A stretch of 29,961 nucleotides of DNA from SHLQ01 sp964517125 (GTDB lineage: Bacteria; Actinomycetota; Acidimicrobiia; Acidimicrobiales; SHLQ01): NCBI GenBank assembly GCA_964517125.1, contig CAZFBD010000057.1, forward strand, positions 1-29,961, read 5' to 3'. This document shows positions 6,846 to 14,293 of this stretch, piece after piece (position 1 is the stretch's first letter; each line of letters begins with the position of its first letter). The notes under the pieces are model-generated. The model did no database searches. It was not told where the DNA came from and was given only the letters and a program-made list of their open reading frames with translations. Position numbers and translations under genes: made by a program.

Positions 6846-8222
6846 TCAGGTCTTTTCGTGTGCGGCATCCCAGGCGCCGTAGCCACCCAGGAGGTCGGAA
6901 ATGTCGTTGAACCCGGCGCCGATCATGCGGCTCACCGCGATCGACGAACGGAACCCGCCAGCGCAGTAGACGATCGTGGGCTTGGCCGGGTCGAGCTCGC
7001 CGAGACGTTCATTGAGCCGGGTGAGCGGGATGAGAATCGCTCCGTCCACCACACCGTTCTCGGTCTCGCCGGGTTGGCGCACATCGACAAGCTGCAGATC
7101 AGTGACCGTGTCCATGGCCTCTCGCATCTGCGGCACATTCACCCGCGAGTTCCGCGACACACGGTCGGGGTTCTCGCTCATGGAACGGGCGGGGTCGATG
7201 AGGCAACCCACCACGTTGTCGAACCCGATGCGGGCCAGGCGGACTTTGGCCTCGAGCTCCTGGCCCTCCTCGGTCACGAGCACGATCGACGCGTCCGGAG
7301 CAATCACACCACCGGCGAACTCGGCATACCGGCCGGACAAACCAATATTGATGGAGCCGGCCACATGGCCCAGAGCGAAGTCTTCGGGCGAACGAGTATC
7401 GAGCACCACGGCACCGTCGGCCTGCCGGGCCACGACGTCGGCCATGGGCAACTCGACCGGCATGGCCTTTTCGTCGAGGAGCGGACGGTTCTGCCGGTTG
7501 AGCATGGCGTCGTAGGAGAAGTAGCCGGGAGGGGCGGTCTGACCATCGGTGACGACCTGAATGAACTGATCCTTGGTCATGTCCGCAACCGCATAGTTGG
7601 AGTTGCGCTGTTCGCCGATCGTGCACGAGGTGTCGGACGACAGGTTCTTGCCGCACGACGAGCCCGCGCCGTGGCCCGGGTACAGAATCGTCTCGTCGGG
7701 CAGCGTCATGAGCTGAGTATGCAGCGAGTCGTACAGATCACTCGCCAGCTCGGCGCTCGTCACACCTTTTGATGACAAAAGGTCCGGACGTCCGACATCG
7801 CCGATGAACATCGTGTCGCCGGTGAGCACCGCGTGCGGTGGACTGTCGGCGGTCTCGTGCACGACGATGCTGATGGATTCCGGCGTATGACCTGGCGTGT
7901 GGCGGATCTCAAGCACCACCTCGCCCAGCTCAATGCGTTCGCCAGCGTCGAGCTTGCGGGACTCGAACTCGGTCTCGGCCTTGCTGCCGTAGGCAATGGC
8001 AGCTCCAGTGGCGGCGGCGAGCTCGAGGTGGCCAGACAGGAAGTCGGCGTGGAAGTGCGTTTCGATGACCAGTTCGATCGTCATGCCGTGTTCCTCGGCG
8101 GACGCAAGGTATGGGGCGATGTCTCGACGCGGGTCGACCACGACGGCCCGCCCGGTCGACTCATCGCCAATGAAGTACGACGCCTGCGACAGACAATCGA
8201 GGTAGTGCTGTTCGAAGATCAT
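6846..8222 (-). CDS. Persulfide dioxygenase-rhodanese fusion (MBL fold plus two rhodanese domains)
   Basis: A 458-residue three-domain enzyme. Residues 1-230 are a metallo-beta-lactamase fold of the ETHE1/persulfide dioxygenase type: THFHADFLSGH, HTPGHTPESIS, GDTMFIGDVGRPD and the later LYPGHGAGS supply the metal ligands. It should oxidise glutathione- or low-molecular-weight persulfide to sulfite. The first rhodanese domain (about 265-345) reads VVLDTRSPEDFALGHVAGS but has VTEEGQE where the catalytic Cys loop should be, so it looks inactive. The second (about 365-455) keeps the active loop VYCAGGFRSS and can transfer sulfane sulfur. The ATG at 8222, preceded by GAGAGAAA, is chosen over upstream codons because the fold starts MIFEQHYLDCLSQASYFI. 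It is the first gene of the sulfur operon. Confidence 0.92.
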   Translation of the reverse strand: MIFEQHYLDCLSQASYFIGDESTGRAVVVDPRRDIAPYLASAEEHGMTIELVIETHFHADFLSGHLELAAATGAAIAYGSKAETEFESRKLDAGERIELGEVVLEIRHTPGHTPESISIVVHETADSPPHAVLTGDTMFIGDVGRPDLLSSKGVTSAELASDLYDSLHTQLMTLPDETILYPGHGAGSSCGKNLSSDTSCTIGEQRNSNYAVADMTKDQFIQVVTDGQTAPPGYFSYDAMLNRQNRPLLDEKAMPVELPMADVVARQADGAVVLDTRSPEDFALGHVAGSINIGLSGRYAEFAGGVIAPDASIVLVTEEGQELEAKVRLARIGFDNVVGCLIDPARSMSENPDRVSRNSRVNVPQMREAMDTVTDLQLVDVRQPGETENGVVDGAILIPLTRLNERLGELDPAKPTIVYCAGGFRSSIAVSRMIGAGFNDISDLLGGYGAWDAAHEKT

Positions 8223-8271
8223 GGTTTCTCTCTCGACGGGCCGTGATGGGCACCCGGTTGTGCCCACCGTC

Positions 8272-8281
8272 ACCATATGGT
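8272..8281. promoter_or_regulatory. Palindrome ACCATATGGT over the -10 region of the sulfur operon
   Basis: A perfect 10-base palindrome. On the minus strand it contains TATGGT, a fitting -10 hexamer for the persulfide dioxygenase operon about 50 bases downstream. Confidence 0.45.
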
Positions 8282-8284
8282 CTG

Positions 8285-8298
8285 AATGTACGTACATT
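8285..8298. promoter_or_regulatory. Perfect palindromic operator upstream of the sulfur operon
   Basis: AATGTACGTACATT is a perfect 14-base palindrome three bases upstream of the ACCATATGGT element. It covers the -35 side of the minus-strand promoter. Position and symmetry fit a dimeric repressor of ArsR/BigR, CsoR or TetR type. No regulator gene lies next to it. Confidence 0.55.
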
Positions 8299-8422
8299 TT
8301 GCCGTGCCGTCAACCTCTGCGCTCCTACGCGTCCTTCAGCGCGTCTTCAGGTTCTTCTTCACCTACCTACAGGTCCGTCACAGGTTGGCTCCGTACAACT
8401 GATTGCAGACGGAAGGTAACCA

Positions 8423-9019
8423 ATGCCCACATCACTCATGCTCGTAGTCGACCTGATCGCCATCACCATCCTGGTTTTTGCGCTCTACTTCCCCCGCCAC
8501 CGGCGCAAGGACCTGGTGGCCGCCTACCTGGGCGTCAACGTCGGAGTGCTGGCAGTGACGCAGGCCCTCCACTCCACGGAGATCGGTGCCGGCCTCGGAT
8601 TGGGCCTGTTCGGCGTGCTCTCGATCATCCGGCTCCGCTCCACCGAACTCGATCAGGAAGAGGTCGCCTACTACTTCGCTTCACTGGCGCTCGGTCTGCT
8701 CGGCGGACTCAGCGCCGACCCCGCCTGGGTCACACCCGTGCTCATGGCCACGATCCTCGTTGCCCTGTACCTGGGCGATCACCCGAAGCTCTTCACCGGC
8801 TACCGCAGCCAGCTCATCAACCTCGACCGTGCCATAACCGACGAAGCGGAGCTCATTGCCCACCTGGAGGGTGTGCTCGGCGCCACCGTGCACGGGGTGA
8901 AGGTCCGAAAGCTCGACATCGTGAACGAGACCACGGCAGTCGAGGTTCGCTACCGAATCGACACCGACCAGACGGTCGCCATCGACACCACTCCTGACGT
9001 CATGAGCTCGTTCCGCTGA
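8423..9019 (+). CDS. DUF4956 membrane protein
   Basis: A 198-residue protein with four to five membrane segments in residues 4-117 and a soluble alpha/beta tail (about 120-198). The conserved centre GVLSIIRLRSTELDQEEVAY matches the IIRxR(S/T) hallmark of DUF4956. GGAAGG stands eight bases before the ATG. The function is unknown. In many bacteria this family is encoded beside VTC-domain polymerases, as here, where the next gene starts two bases after its stop. I infer that it gives the soluble VTC protein a membrane partner, possibly the polymer exit path, as the VTC transmembrane part does in yeast. Confidence 0.85.
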   Translation: MPTSLMLVVDLIAITILVFALYFPRHRRKDLVAAYLGVNVGVLAVTQALHSTEIGAGLGLGLFGVLSIIRLRSTELDQEEVAYYFASLALGLLGGLSADPAWVTPVLMATILVALYLGDHPKLFTGYRSQLINLDRAITDEAELIAHLEGVLGATVHGVKVRKLDIVNETTAVEVRYRIDTDQTVAIDTTPDVMSSFR

Positions 9020-9021
9020 CG

Positions 9022-9831
9022 ATGATGACCTCACCCACACCGACAACAACGATGGCTCCAGTCCCCGGACTCCACCGTTTCGAATCGATCGACCTCGAAA
9101 CGCTCAACCAGCATGCTTCGCTCCAGACGCGCAAGGACCGCAAGTACGTCGTCTCGGCCGACACGCTGAACAGGTTGCTCAGTTCGCTGTCGACCGATGT
9201 CCGCTGCCTCGACGTCGATGGCCAGCGCTGGTTCGGATACGAATCGGTCTACTTCGACACCGACAAGCTCGACTCCTACCGCCTTGCGGCAACACGTCGC
9301 CCAAAGCGGTTCAAGGTTCGGACCCGGACCTACCTCGACTCCGGCCTCACGATGGCCGAGATCAAGACCAAGAACGGGCGAGGCTGCACGGTCAAGCACC
9401 GTCGTTCGCTGGATCGGTCCGTGACCTGCGCTCATACCGCCATCCGCAGCTTCGCCTCGGAGCTGGACGAGACCGCGCCGTACGCAGACTTGCTGGAGCC
9501 GGTACTGACCACCAGCTACCAACGCGCGACCCTCGTCCTGCCCGACGACGGTGTTCGCTTCACCATCGACGCCGCGCTCTCCTGCGTCGATGCCGACGAC
9601 CAGCACACGGGACTTCCGGAGAAGTTCATCATCGAAACCAAAACCTGCGGCGCTCCGTCGGTGATCGATCGGCTGCTCTGGCGTCTGCACCACCGGCCCG
9701 AGAAAATCTCAAAGTTTGCGACCGGTATCGCTGCACTCCATCCCGAACTCTCCGCAAACCGGTGGAAGCCCGTTCTGCGCAAGCACTTCGCCCCCAACCT
9801 CGCCGTCCCCCACGACGAGCACCCCGTCTGA
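9022..9831 (+). CDS. VTC-domain polyphosphate polymerase-like protein
   Basis: A 269-residue soluble protein built as one VTC domain, a triphosphate-tunnel fold. Basic tunnel residues stand in TRKDRKYVV, in RRPKRFKVRTRTYLD and in VKHRRSL. Acidic metal-binding residues are in MAEIKTKNGRG and in the late strand EKFIIETKTCG. YESVYFDTDKLDSYR is also typical. Family members polymerise the gamma-phosphate of ATP into polyphosphate, though bacterial ones are mostly untested. No membrane segment is present, unlike yeast Vtc4. The start lies two bases after the DUF4956 stop, with no separate ribosome binding site, so translation is coupled. The beta-helix lipoprotein gene follows 17 bases later. Confidence 0.88.
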   Translation: MMTSPTPTTTMAPVPGLHRFESIDLETLNQHASLQTRKDRKYVVSADTLNRLLSSLSTDVRCLDVDGQRWFGYESVYFDTDKLDSYRLAATRRPKRFKVRTRTYLDSGLTMAEIKTKNGRGCTVKHRRSLDRSVTCAHTAIRSFASELDETAPYADLLEPVLTTSYQRATLVLPDDGVRFTIDAALSCVDADDQHTGLPEKFIIETKTCGAPSVIDRLLWRLHHRPEKISKFATGIAALHPELSANRWKPVLRKHFAPNLAVPHDEHPV

Positions 9832-9848
9832 CGCAAGGAACCCCTCAC

Positions 9849-11639
9849 ATGACCATCACGAACATCACCAGGCGCGTTGGCGCCGTTCTCTTCGCACTTG
9901 TCCTTCTTGCCGCCGGATGCGGCAGCTCCGATTCGACGCCGACGGTCGCAGCAGACGCCGGCGAGGTCGCCGCAGTCGAAACTGAAGCCGTCGACGAAAC
10001 GTCGGACCTGGCCCAGGAGGTTTCGGCCAACACCGAAGAGGCGACAACGGAAAACCAGGAGTCGCACGTTGACGCCGACGATCTGGAGTACCACGAAGCC
10101 GACATCATCTCGATTGCCCTGAACGGAACCACGGCCAGTGCCGACTCCTCGAGCGTCGACATCGAGGGCTCCACGGTCACGATCACCACCGAAGGCACCT
10201 ACTCGCTCAGTGGCACCCTCACCGATGGCGACGTCATCGTGGACGCCGGCGACTCCGACGATGTCCTCCTGATCCTGGACGAAGCCGACATCACCAACTC
10301 CGACGGCGCAGCCATTGCGTTCATGAAGGCCGACGAGGCCACCGTCGTGCTCGCAGACGGAACCACCAACCGGCTCGCTGATGGGGCGACGTACACATTC
10401 CCCGATGCCGAGACCGACGAGCCGAACGCCACGCTCTTCTCCACGGCCGACCTCACCCTCGGCGGCTCCGGCGAGCTCATCGTCGAAGCCAACTACAACG
10501 ACGGCATCACCAGCAAGGACGGGCTCGCCATCGAGTCCGGCACCATCACCGTGCACGCCGTCGACGACGGCATCCGCGGCAAGGACTACGTCATCGTCAA
10601 CAGCGCCACGGTCACCATCCACGCCGATGGCGACGGGATCAAGGCCGACAACGAGGACGACGCCGACCGTGGATACGTACTGGTCGCGAGCGGCTCGGTG
10701 AACATCACTGCGGGCGACGATGGCATCCAGGCGACAACCGATGTCCTCGTCACCAGCGGTGAGCTGACCATCGAGGCAGCTGGCCGCGGTGTGCAGGGCG
10801 ACGTCATGGTCGTCATCTCCGGCGGGGCAATCGACGCCAGAGCCGGCGACGACGCAATCCACTCGAATGATGCCGTCGTGATCGACGACGGCACGCTCAC
10901 CATCGCCGCCGGCGACGATGGCATCCACGGCGACTACAGCGTCACCATCAACAACGGCGCCATCACCATCACCGAGGCCTACGAAGGCATCGAGTCCGAA
11001 GTGATCACGATCAATGATGGCTTCATCGACCTGACGTCGAGCGATGACGGCATCAACGTGGCCGACGCCGACACGGTCACCGTCACAGAACCAGATGCAG
11101 CCGACACAACCGCTGGCGCCGTCGGCCGACCAGCGGGACCCGGTGGCGGACGTGGCGGCCCCGAAGAAGCCGTCGGCGAGCACTACGTCTACATCAACGG
11201 CGGAACCATCGCCATCACGATCACCGGCGACCTCAACGAACAGGGCGACGGCATCGATGCCAACGGCCACGTCGTCATGACCGGTGGCCTGGTGACCGTC
11301 AGTGGACCAACCGACACCAGGAACAGCGCCCTCGACTACAGCGGCGGAACCTTCGAGATGACCGGTGGAACCTTCATCGGCACCAACGTCGATGGCCGCA
11401 ACTCCGAAGGTATTGGGGTGGGCTCCAGTCAGGCCTCGCTCTACGTCACGACCGGCACCATCGTCAAAGCCGGCTCCGTGGTCCACATCGAGACGCCCGA
11501 CGGCCAGAACGTGATCACCTTCGAACCGGCCAACGACTACAGCGTGATCGTGTTCTCGTCACCCGACCTGGTGGTCGGCCAGGACTACGACGTGTACCTG
11601 GGCGGTTCGGTCGCTGGCACCGTCACTGCAGCCGTGTAG
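9849..11639 (+). CDS. Cthe_2159-type carbohydrate-binding beta-helix lipoprotein
   Basis: A 596-residue exported lipoprotein. The signal peptide with lipobox LLAAGC puts the acylated Cys at residue 24. An acidic Ala/Glu-rich linker (25-75) follows. The body is a right-handed beta-helix with a repeated DDGI turn about every 20-25 residues (HAVDDGIRG, HADGDGIKA, TAGDDGIQA, AAGDDGIHG, TSSDDGINV). This matches the family named after Cthe_2159, which binds acidic polysaccharide and calcium. A Gly-rich break (GRPAGPGGGRGGPEE, about residues 430-445) splits the helix before the last third. I chose the ATG at 9849 for its AAGGAA site and for the signal peptide. As third gene of the DUF4956-VTC operon it may hold a polyanion at the surface; that role is inference. 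Confidence 0.85.
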   Translation: MTITNITRRVGAVLFALVLLAAGCGSSDSTPTVAADAGEVAAVETEAVDETSDLAQEVSANTEEATTENQESHVDADDLEYHEADIISIALNGTTASADSSSVDIEGSTVTITTEGTYSLSGTLTDGDVIVDAGDSDDVLLILDEADITNSDGAAIAFMKADEATVVLADGTTNRLADGATYTFPDAETDEPNATLFSTADLTLGGSGELIVEANYNDGITSKDGLAIESGTITVHAVDDGIRGKDYVIVNSATVTIHADGDGIKADNEDDADRGYVLVASGSVNITAGDDGIQATTDVLVTSGELTIEAAGRGVQGDVMVVISGGAIDARAGDDAIHSNDAVVIDDGTLTIAAGDDGIHGDYSVTINNGAITITEAYEGIESEVITINDGFIDLTSSDDGINVADADTVTVTEPDAADTTAGAVGRPAGPGGGRGGPEEAVGEHYVYINGGTIAITITGDLNEQGDGIDANGHVVMTGGLVTVSGPTDTRNSALDYSGGTFEMTGGTFIGTNVDGRNSEGIGVGSSQASLYVTTGTIVKAGSVVHIETPDGQNVITFEPANDYSVIVFSSPDLVVGQDYDVYLGGSVAGTVTAAV

Positions 11640-11738
11640 CGGGCGCTCGGCGGCGTGCGCGCAGCAGTCCCCCACCGACCGGAACGGGGACGGCCGCGCA
11701 CGCCCATCCGCCTGCCCTGCAAGCACGGAGTCGTGCAC

Positions 11739-11744
11739 TACGCT
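11739..11744 (+). promoter_or_regulatory. -10 element before the ECF sigma gene
   Basis: TACGCT stands six bases before an ATG at 11751, the same layout as other leaderless starts in this window. It could drive a leaderless mRNA from that ATG or a short-leader mRNA for the GTG at 11778. Confidence 0.45.
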
Positions 11745-11764
11745 TCGACGATGACCGGGCAGCA

Positions 11765-11773
11765 GGAGGAGGC
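11765..11773 (+). promoter_or_regulatory. Strong ribosome binding site for the GTG start of the ECF sigma gene
   Basis: AGGAGGAGG ends about five bases before the GTG at 11778. This near-perfect site favours that start over the upstream ATG at 11751. Confidence 0.6.
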
Positions 11774-11777
11774 AGCG

Positions 11778-12332
11778 GTGAATCCCGATGCCGATGAGCT
11801 CCGACGCCTGGTCGCCCGAGTCGCCGCACAGGACCAGGCAGCATTCAACGAACTCGTCCGCCGCACCTCGGGGTTCGTCGCCGCACGCTGCACGGCCGTG
11901 ATCCGAAATCGCGAGCTCGCCGATGACGCCACGCAACGGGTCTACGTGAAGGTCTGGCAGCAGGCCGACCGCTTCGACGTGGAGCGTGGTTCGGTGATCG
12001 CCTGGCTCTCGGTGATCTCTCGCAACACATCCGTCGACCTCGTTCGTGTCGAAGAACGAGCAGGCCGAAAGATGCAGCGGGCCGCACAACACATGACCAC
12101 GACCAGCCACGTTCTCGACGACCACGGCAATGCCCTCGCCGACCGAGGCGCACTCGCGGCTGCGCTCGCCCAGCTCCCCGAAGATCAACGCCGACCCATC
12201 GAACTCGCCTACTTCAACGATCTGTCCTACCAGCAGGTGGCCGCCGAGCTCGGCCAGCCCGAGGGCACCATCAAGTCCCGAATCCGTCGCGGCATGCTTC
12301 GCCTGGCCGATCTGTTGGGGGAGGAACGATGA
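11778..12332 (+). CDS. ECF sigma factor (SigK-like)
   Basis: A 184-residue sigma factor from the GTG at 11778 (193 residues if the ATG at 11751 is used). Region 2 spans about residues 15-85: AFNELVRRTSGFV, LADDATQRVYVKVWQQA and VIAWLSVISRNTSVDLVR. Region 4 follows at about 120-178, with LPEDQRRPIELAYFNDLSYQ and the helix-turn-helix GQPEGTIKSRIRRGMLRLADLL. This is the group sold with RskA-type anti-sigma factors. It should direct RNA polymerase to its own regulon, usually including this operon, when the membrane partner releases it. The stop overlaps the anti-sigma ATG (ATGA), so both are made together. The signal is unknown. Confidence 0.92.
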   Translation: MNPDADELRRLVARVAAQDQAAFNELVRRTSGFVAARCTAVIRNRELADDATQRVYVKVWQQADRFDVERGSVIAWLSVISRNTSVDLVRVEERAGRKMQRAAQHMTTTSHVLDDHGNALADRGALAAALAQLPEDQRRPIELAYFNDLSYQQVAAELGQPEGTIKSRIRRGMLRLADLLGEER

Positions 12333-12976
12333 GCGACGAACTCCACGACCTGGTCGGCCCCTACGCCATCGATGCTCTCGACGAGATCGACGCAACCCGC
12401 TTCGAGACGCACCTCGAGACCTGCGAAAGCTGTCAGGGCGAGCTGTTCTCGATGTCTCCGGTGGTCATGGAACTCGGTCTGCTCGATTCGGTCGCAATTG
12501 CACGCACAACCGAGCCCGAAGCGACGGTGCACGACATCGCTTCACGCCGGCGACTGCCCTGGCTTGCTGCGGCTGCCGCTGCGGTGGCCATCGTCGCCGG
12601 TCTGTGGGTGTCCGGCATCTTCGAGACGACCCGAGTCGAGATCATCGCCTCGGCGGCCGACGCCGAGACGCTCACACTCGAAGGCGAGGGCGGAACCGTG
12701 CAGGTTGTGATGTCCAACACCGAAGAAGGCGTGGCGCTCGATTCCGCCGACTTCGAAGAACTACCGGAACCCGGCCTCTATGTTCTCTGGGTGTTCCGCC
12801 ACAACGGTCATGCTCCGGAGTTCGTTGGCAACATCACCGACTTCGACGATGTCGATCAGGCATGGGACATTCCCGTGAACAACGCCGAGACCTTCGCCAT
12901 CAGCATCGAACAAGCGCCCTTCCCAGCCGAACCCTCAGGCGACATCGCGTTCGTCGGTCGACGAGATCTCGGCTGA
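12329..12976 (+). CDS. RskA-type anti-sigma factor
   Basis: A 215-residue single-pass membrane protein. The cytoplasmic zinc anti-sigma domain (about 1-55) shows the Hx3CxxC signature in FETHLETCESCQGEL. A membrane segment (LPWLAAAAAAVAIVAGLWV, about residues 72-92) follows the basic stretch SRRR. The extracytoplasmic RskA domain (about 95-215) has GGTVQVVMSN, LPEPGLYVLWVFRHNGHAPEFVG and FAISIEQAPFPAEPSGDIAFVG. It should hold the upstream sigma factor inactive at the membrane until proteolysis or a redox or metal signal releases it. The four-base overlap with the sigma gene is typical of the pair. The YibE/F gene follows after three bases. Confidence 0.92.
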   Translation: MSDELHDLVGPYAIDALDEIDATRFETHLETCESCQGELFSMSPVVMELGLLDSVAIARTTEPEATVHDIASRRRLPWLAAAAAAVAIVAGLWVSGIFETTRVEIIASAADAETLTLEGEGGTVQVVMSNTEEGVALDSADFEELPEPGLYVLWVFRHNGHAPEFVGNITDFDDVDQAWDIPVNNAETFAISIEQAPFPAEPSGDIAFVGRRDLG

Positions 12977-12979
12977 CTC

Positions 12980-14281
12980 ATGACGCACTCGCACTCCCAT
13001 GGGCATTCCCACGGCTTCGAAGGCGGGTGGGCGGTCTGGATCCATCACAGCGCGCTTCGTGTGGTTCTGGCAGCCGTCGTCGTTGCTGCACTGGCGACCC
13101 TCGTGGGTCTGGCTGCGTTGTGGCCGAGCGGCTCCGGCGCCGAAGCCGCAGCCGAACGATCCGCCGAGCTCGGCATCGCCTCGGACCGGATCTCGGCAAC
13201 GGTCGACGAGTCCAGCCAGGCCGAATGCAGCTACTCCACACCCGAACGCGTCCAACGCTGCATGGTTCTCGTCCTGACCATCCACGAAGGACCCGATGCT
13301 GGCGCCGTCATCGCCCTCCCTGAGATCAACAGAACACTCCAACCATCGGTCCCGCTGCTGGAACCCGGCGACGACGTCGTTCTCTCGTACGCTCCGTCGA
13401 CGAACAGCTATGCGTATGCCGACCGTGAACGCGGCAACGTACTGCTGTGGCTCGCGCTGGCCTTCGTGGTGGTCGTCGTGCTGCTTGGCCGCATCAAGGG
13501 CGTGTTCGCACTGCTCGCCATGGCCGTGACCGTGGTGGTGTTGGTGGGATTCGTTGCACCCAGCGTTCTCGACGGGAACGACCCAATCCTGGTTGCCGTT
13601 GTGGCCGCGTCGGCGATCGCGTTCTTCAGCCTTTATCTGACACACGGCTTCTCACCAACAACGACCGTCGCACTCGCTGGCACCCTCGGCGCGCTCACCC
13701 TCACGCTCGTGCTCTCGGCACTGTTCTTCAACCTCGCGAGGTTCACCGGCCTCGCATCGAGCGAGTCGCTCATCCTGCCGTTCCTTGCCGCCGACCTGGA
13801 TGTGCGGGGGCTGCTTCTGGGTGGCGCCGTCATCGGCTCTCTCGGCGCACTCGACGATGTCACCGTCACGCAGGTGGCCACCGTCTCCGAGCTCCAACAC
13901 CGCAGTCCGCACCTGAGCAAGGCCGAGCTGATCACCTCGGGCATTCGGGTCGGCCGCGAACACATTGCCTCCACCGTGAACACGCTGCTCCTTGCGTATG
14001 CGGGAGCGAGCATGCCGATCCTGCTGGGGTTCGCCATCTCGAATCAATCCCTCGGTGAGGTCGCGAACTCCGAGTTGGTGGCCGTCGAAATCGTTCGCAC
14101 GCTGTGCGGATCCATCGGTCTGGTGGCCGCCGTACCCATCACCACAGCGCTCGCGGCAGTTGCAGTCGCCGGTGCATCTCATCCCGGAACCGGGGCCACA
14201 ACAGCACCAAGCCCACCCACAGATGTCCCCGAGACACCGTCATGGGATGACTTTGGACCGCGGGACATCGACCGCGAGTGA
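12980..14281 (+). CDS. YibE/F-family membrane protein with His-rich N-terminus
   Basis: A 433-residue protein with about eight membrane segments. The start MTHSHSHGHSHGF is a His-rich stretch that could bind metal ions. A first membrane helix (about 25-45) leads to an extracytoplasmic domain (about 50-150, with CSYSTPERVQRCMVLVL). The YibE/F core from residue 150 has VLLWLALAFVVVVVLLGRIKG, LLLGGAVIGSLGALDDVTVTQV and LTHGFSPTTTVALAGT, which are conserved in the family. The function of YibE/F is unknown. It is the third gene of the sigma/anti-sigma operon, three bases after the anti-sigma stop, so it is probably induced with them. It could be an envelope or metal-stress component; this is a guess from context. 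Confidence 0.87.
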   Translation: MTHSHSHGHSHGFEGGWAVWIHHSALRVVLAAVVVAALATLVGLAALWPSGSGAEAAAERSAELGIASDRISATVDESSQAECSYSTPERVQRCMVLVLTIHEGPDAGAVIALPEINRTLQPSVPLLEPGDDVVLSYAPSTNSYAYADRERGNVLLWLALAFVVVVVLLGRIKGVFALLAMAVTVVVLVGFVAPSVLDGNDPILVAVVAASAIAFFSLYLTHGFSPTTTVALAGTLGALTLTLVLSALFFNLARFTGLASSESLILPFLAADLDVRGLLLGGAVIGSLGALDDVTVTQVATVSELQHRSPHLSKAELITSGIRVGREHIASTVNTLLLAYAGASMPILLGFAISNQSLGEVANSELVAVEIVRTLCGSIGLVAAVPITTALAAVAVAGASHPGTGATTAPSPPTDVPETPSWDDFGPRDIDRE

Positions 14282-14293
14282 CACCGGCCAGAG

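Noticed and set aside
9516..11486. A 656-codon open frame antisense to the VTC and lipoprotein genes
   Set aside because: It is rich in Gly, Asp and Val in a repeating pattern that mirrors the DDGI repeats on the other strand. It has no domain and no start signals, whereas the plus-strand genes have a signal peptide, lipobox and family motifs.
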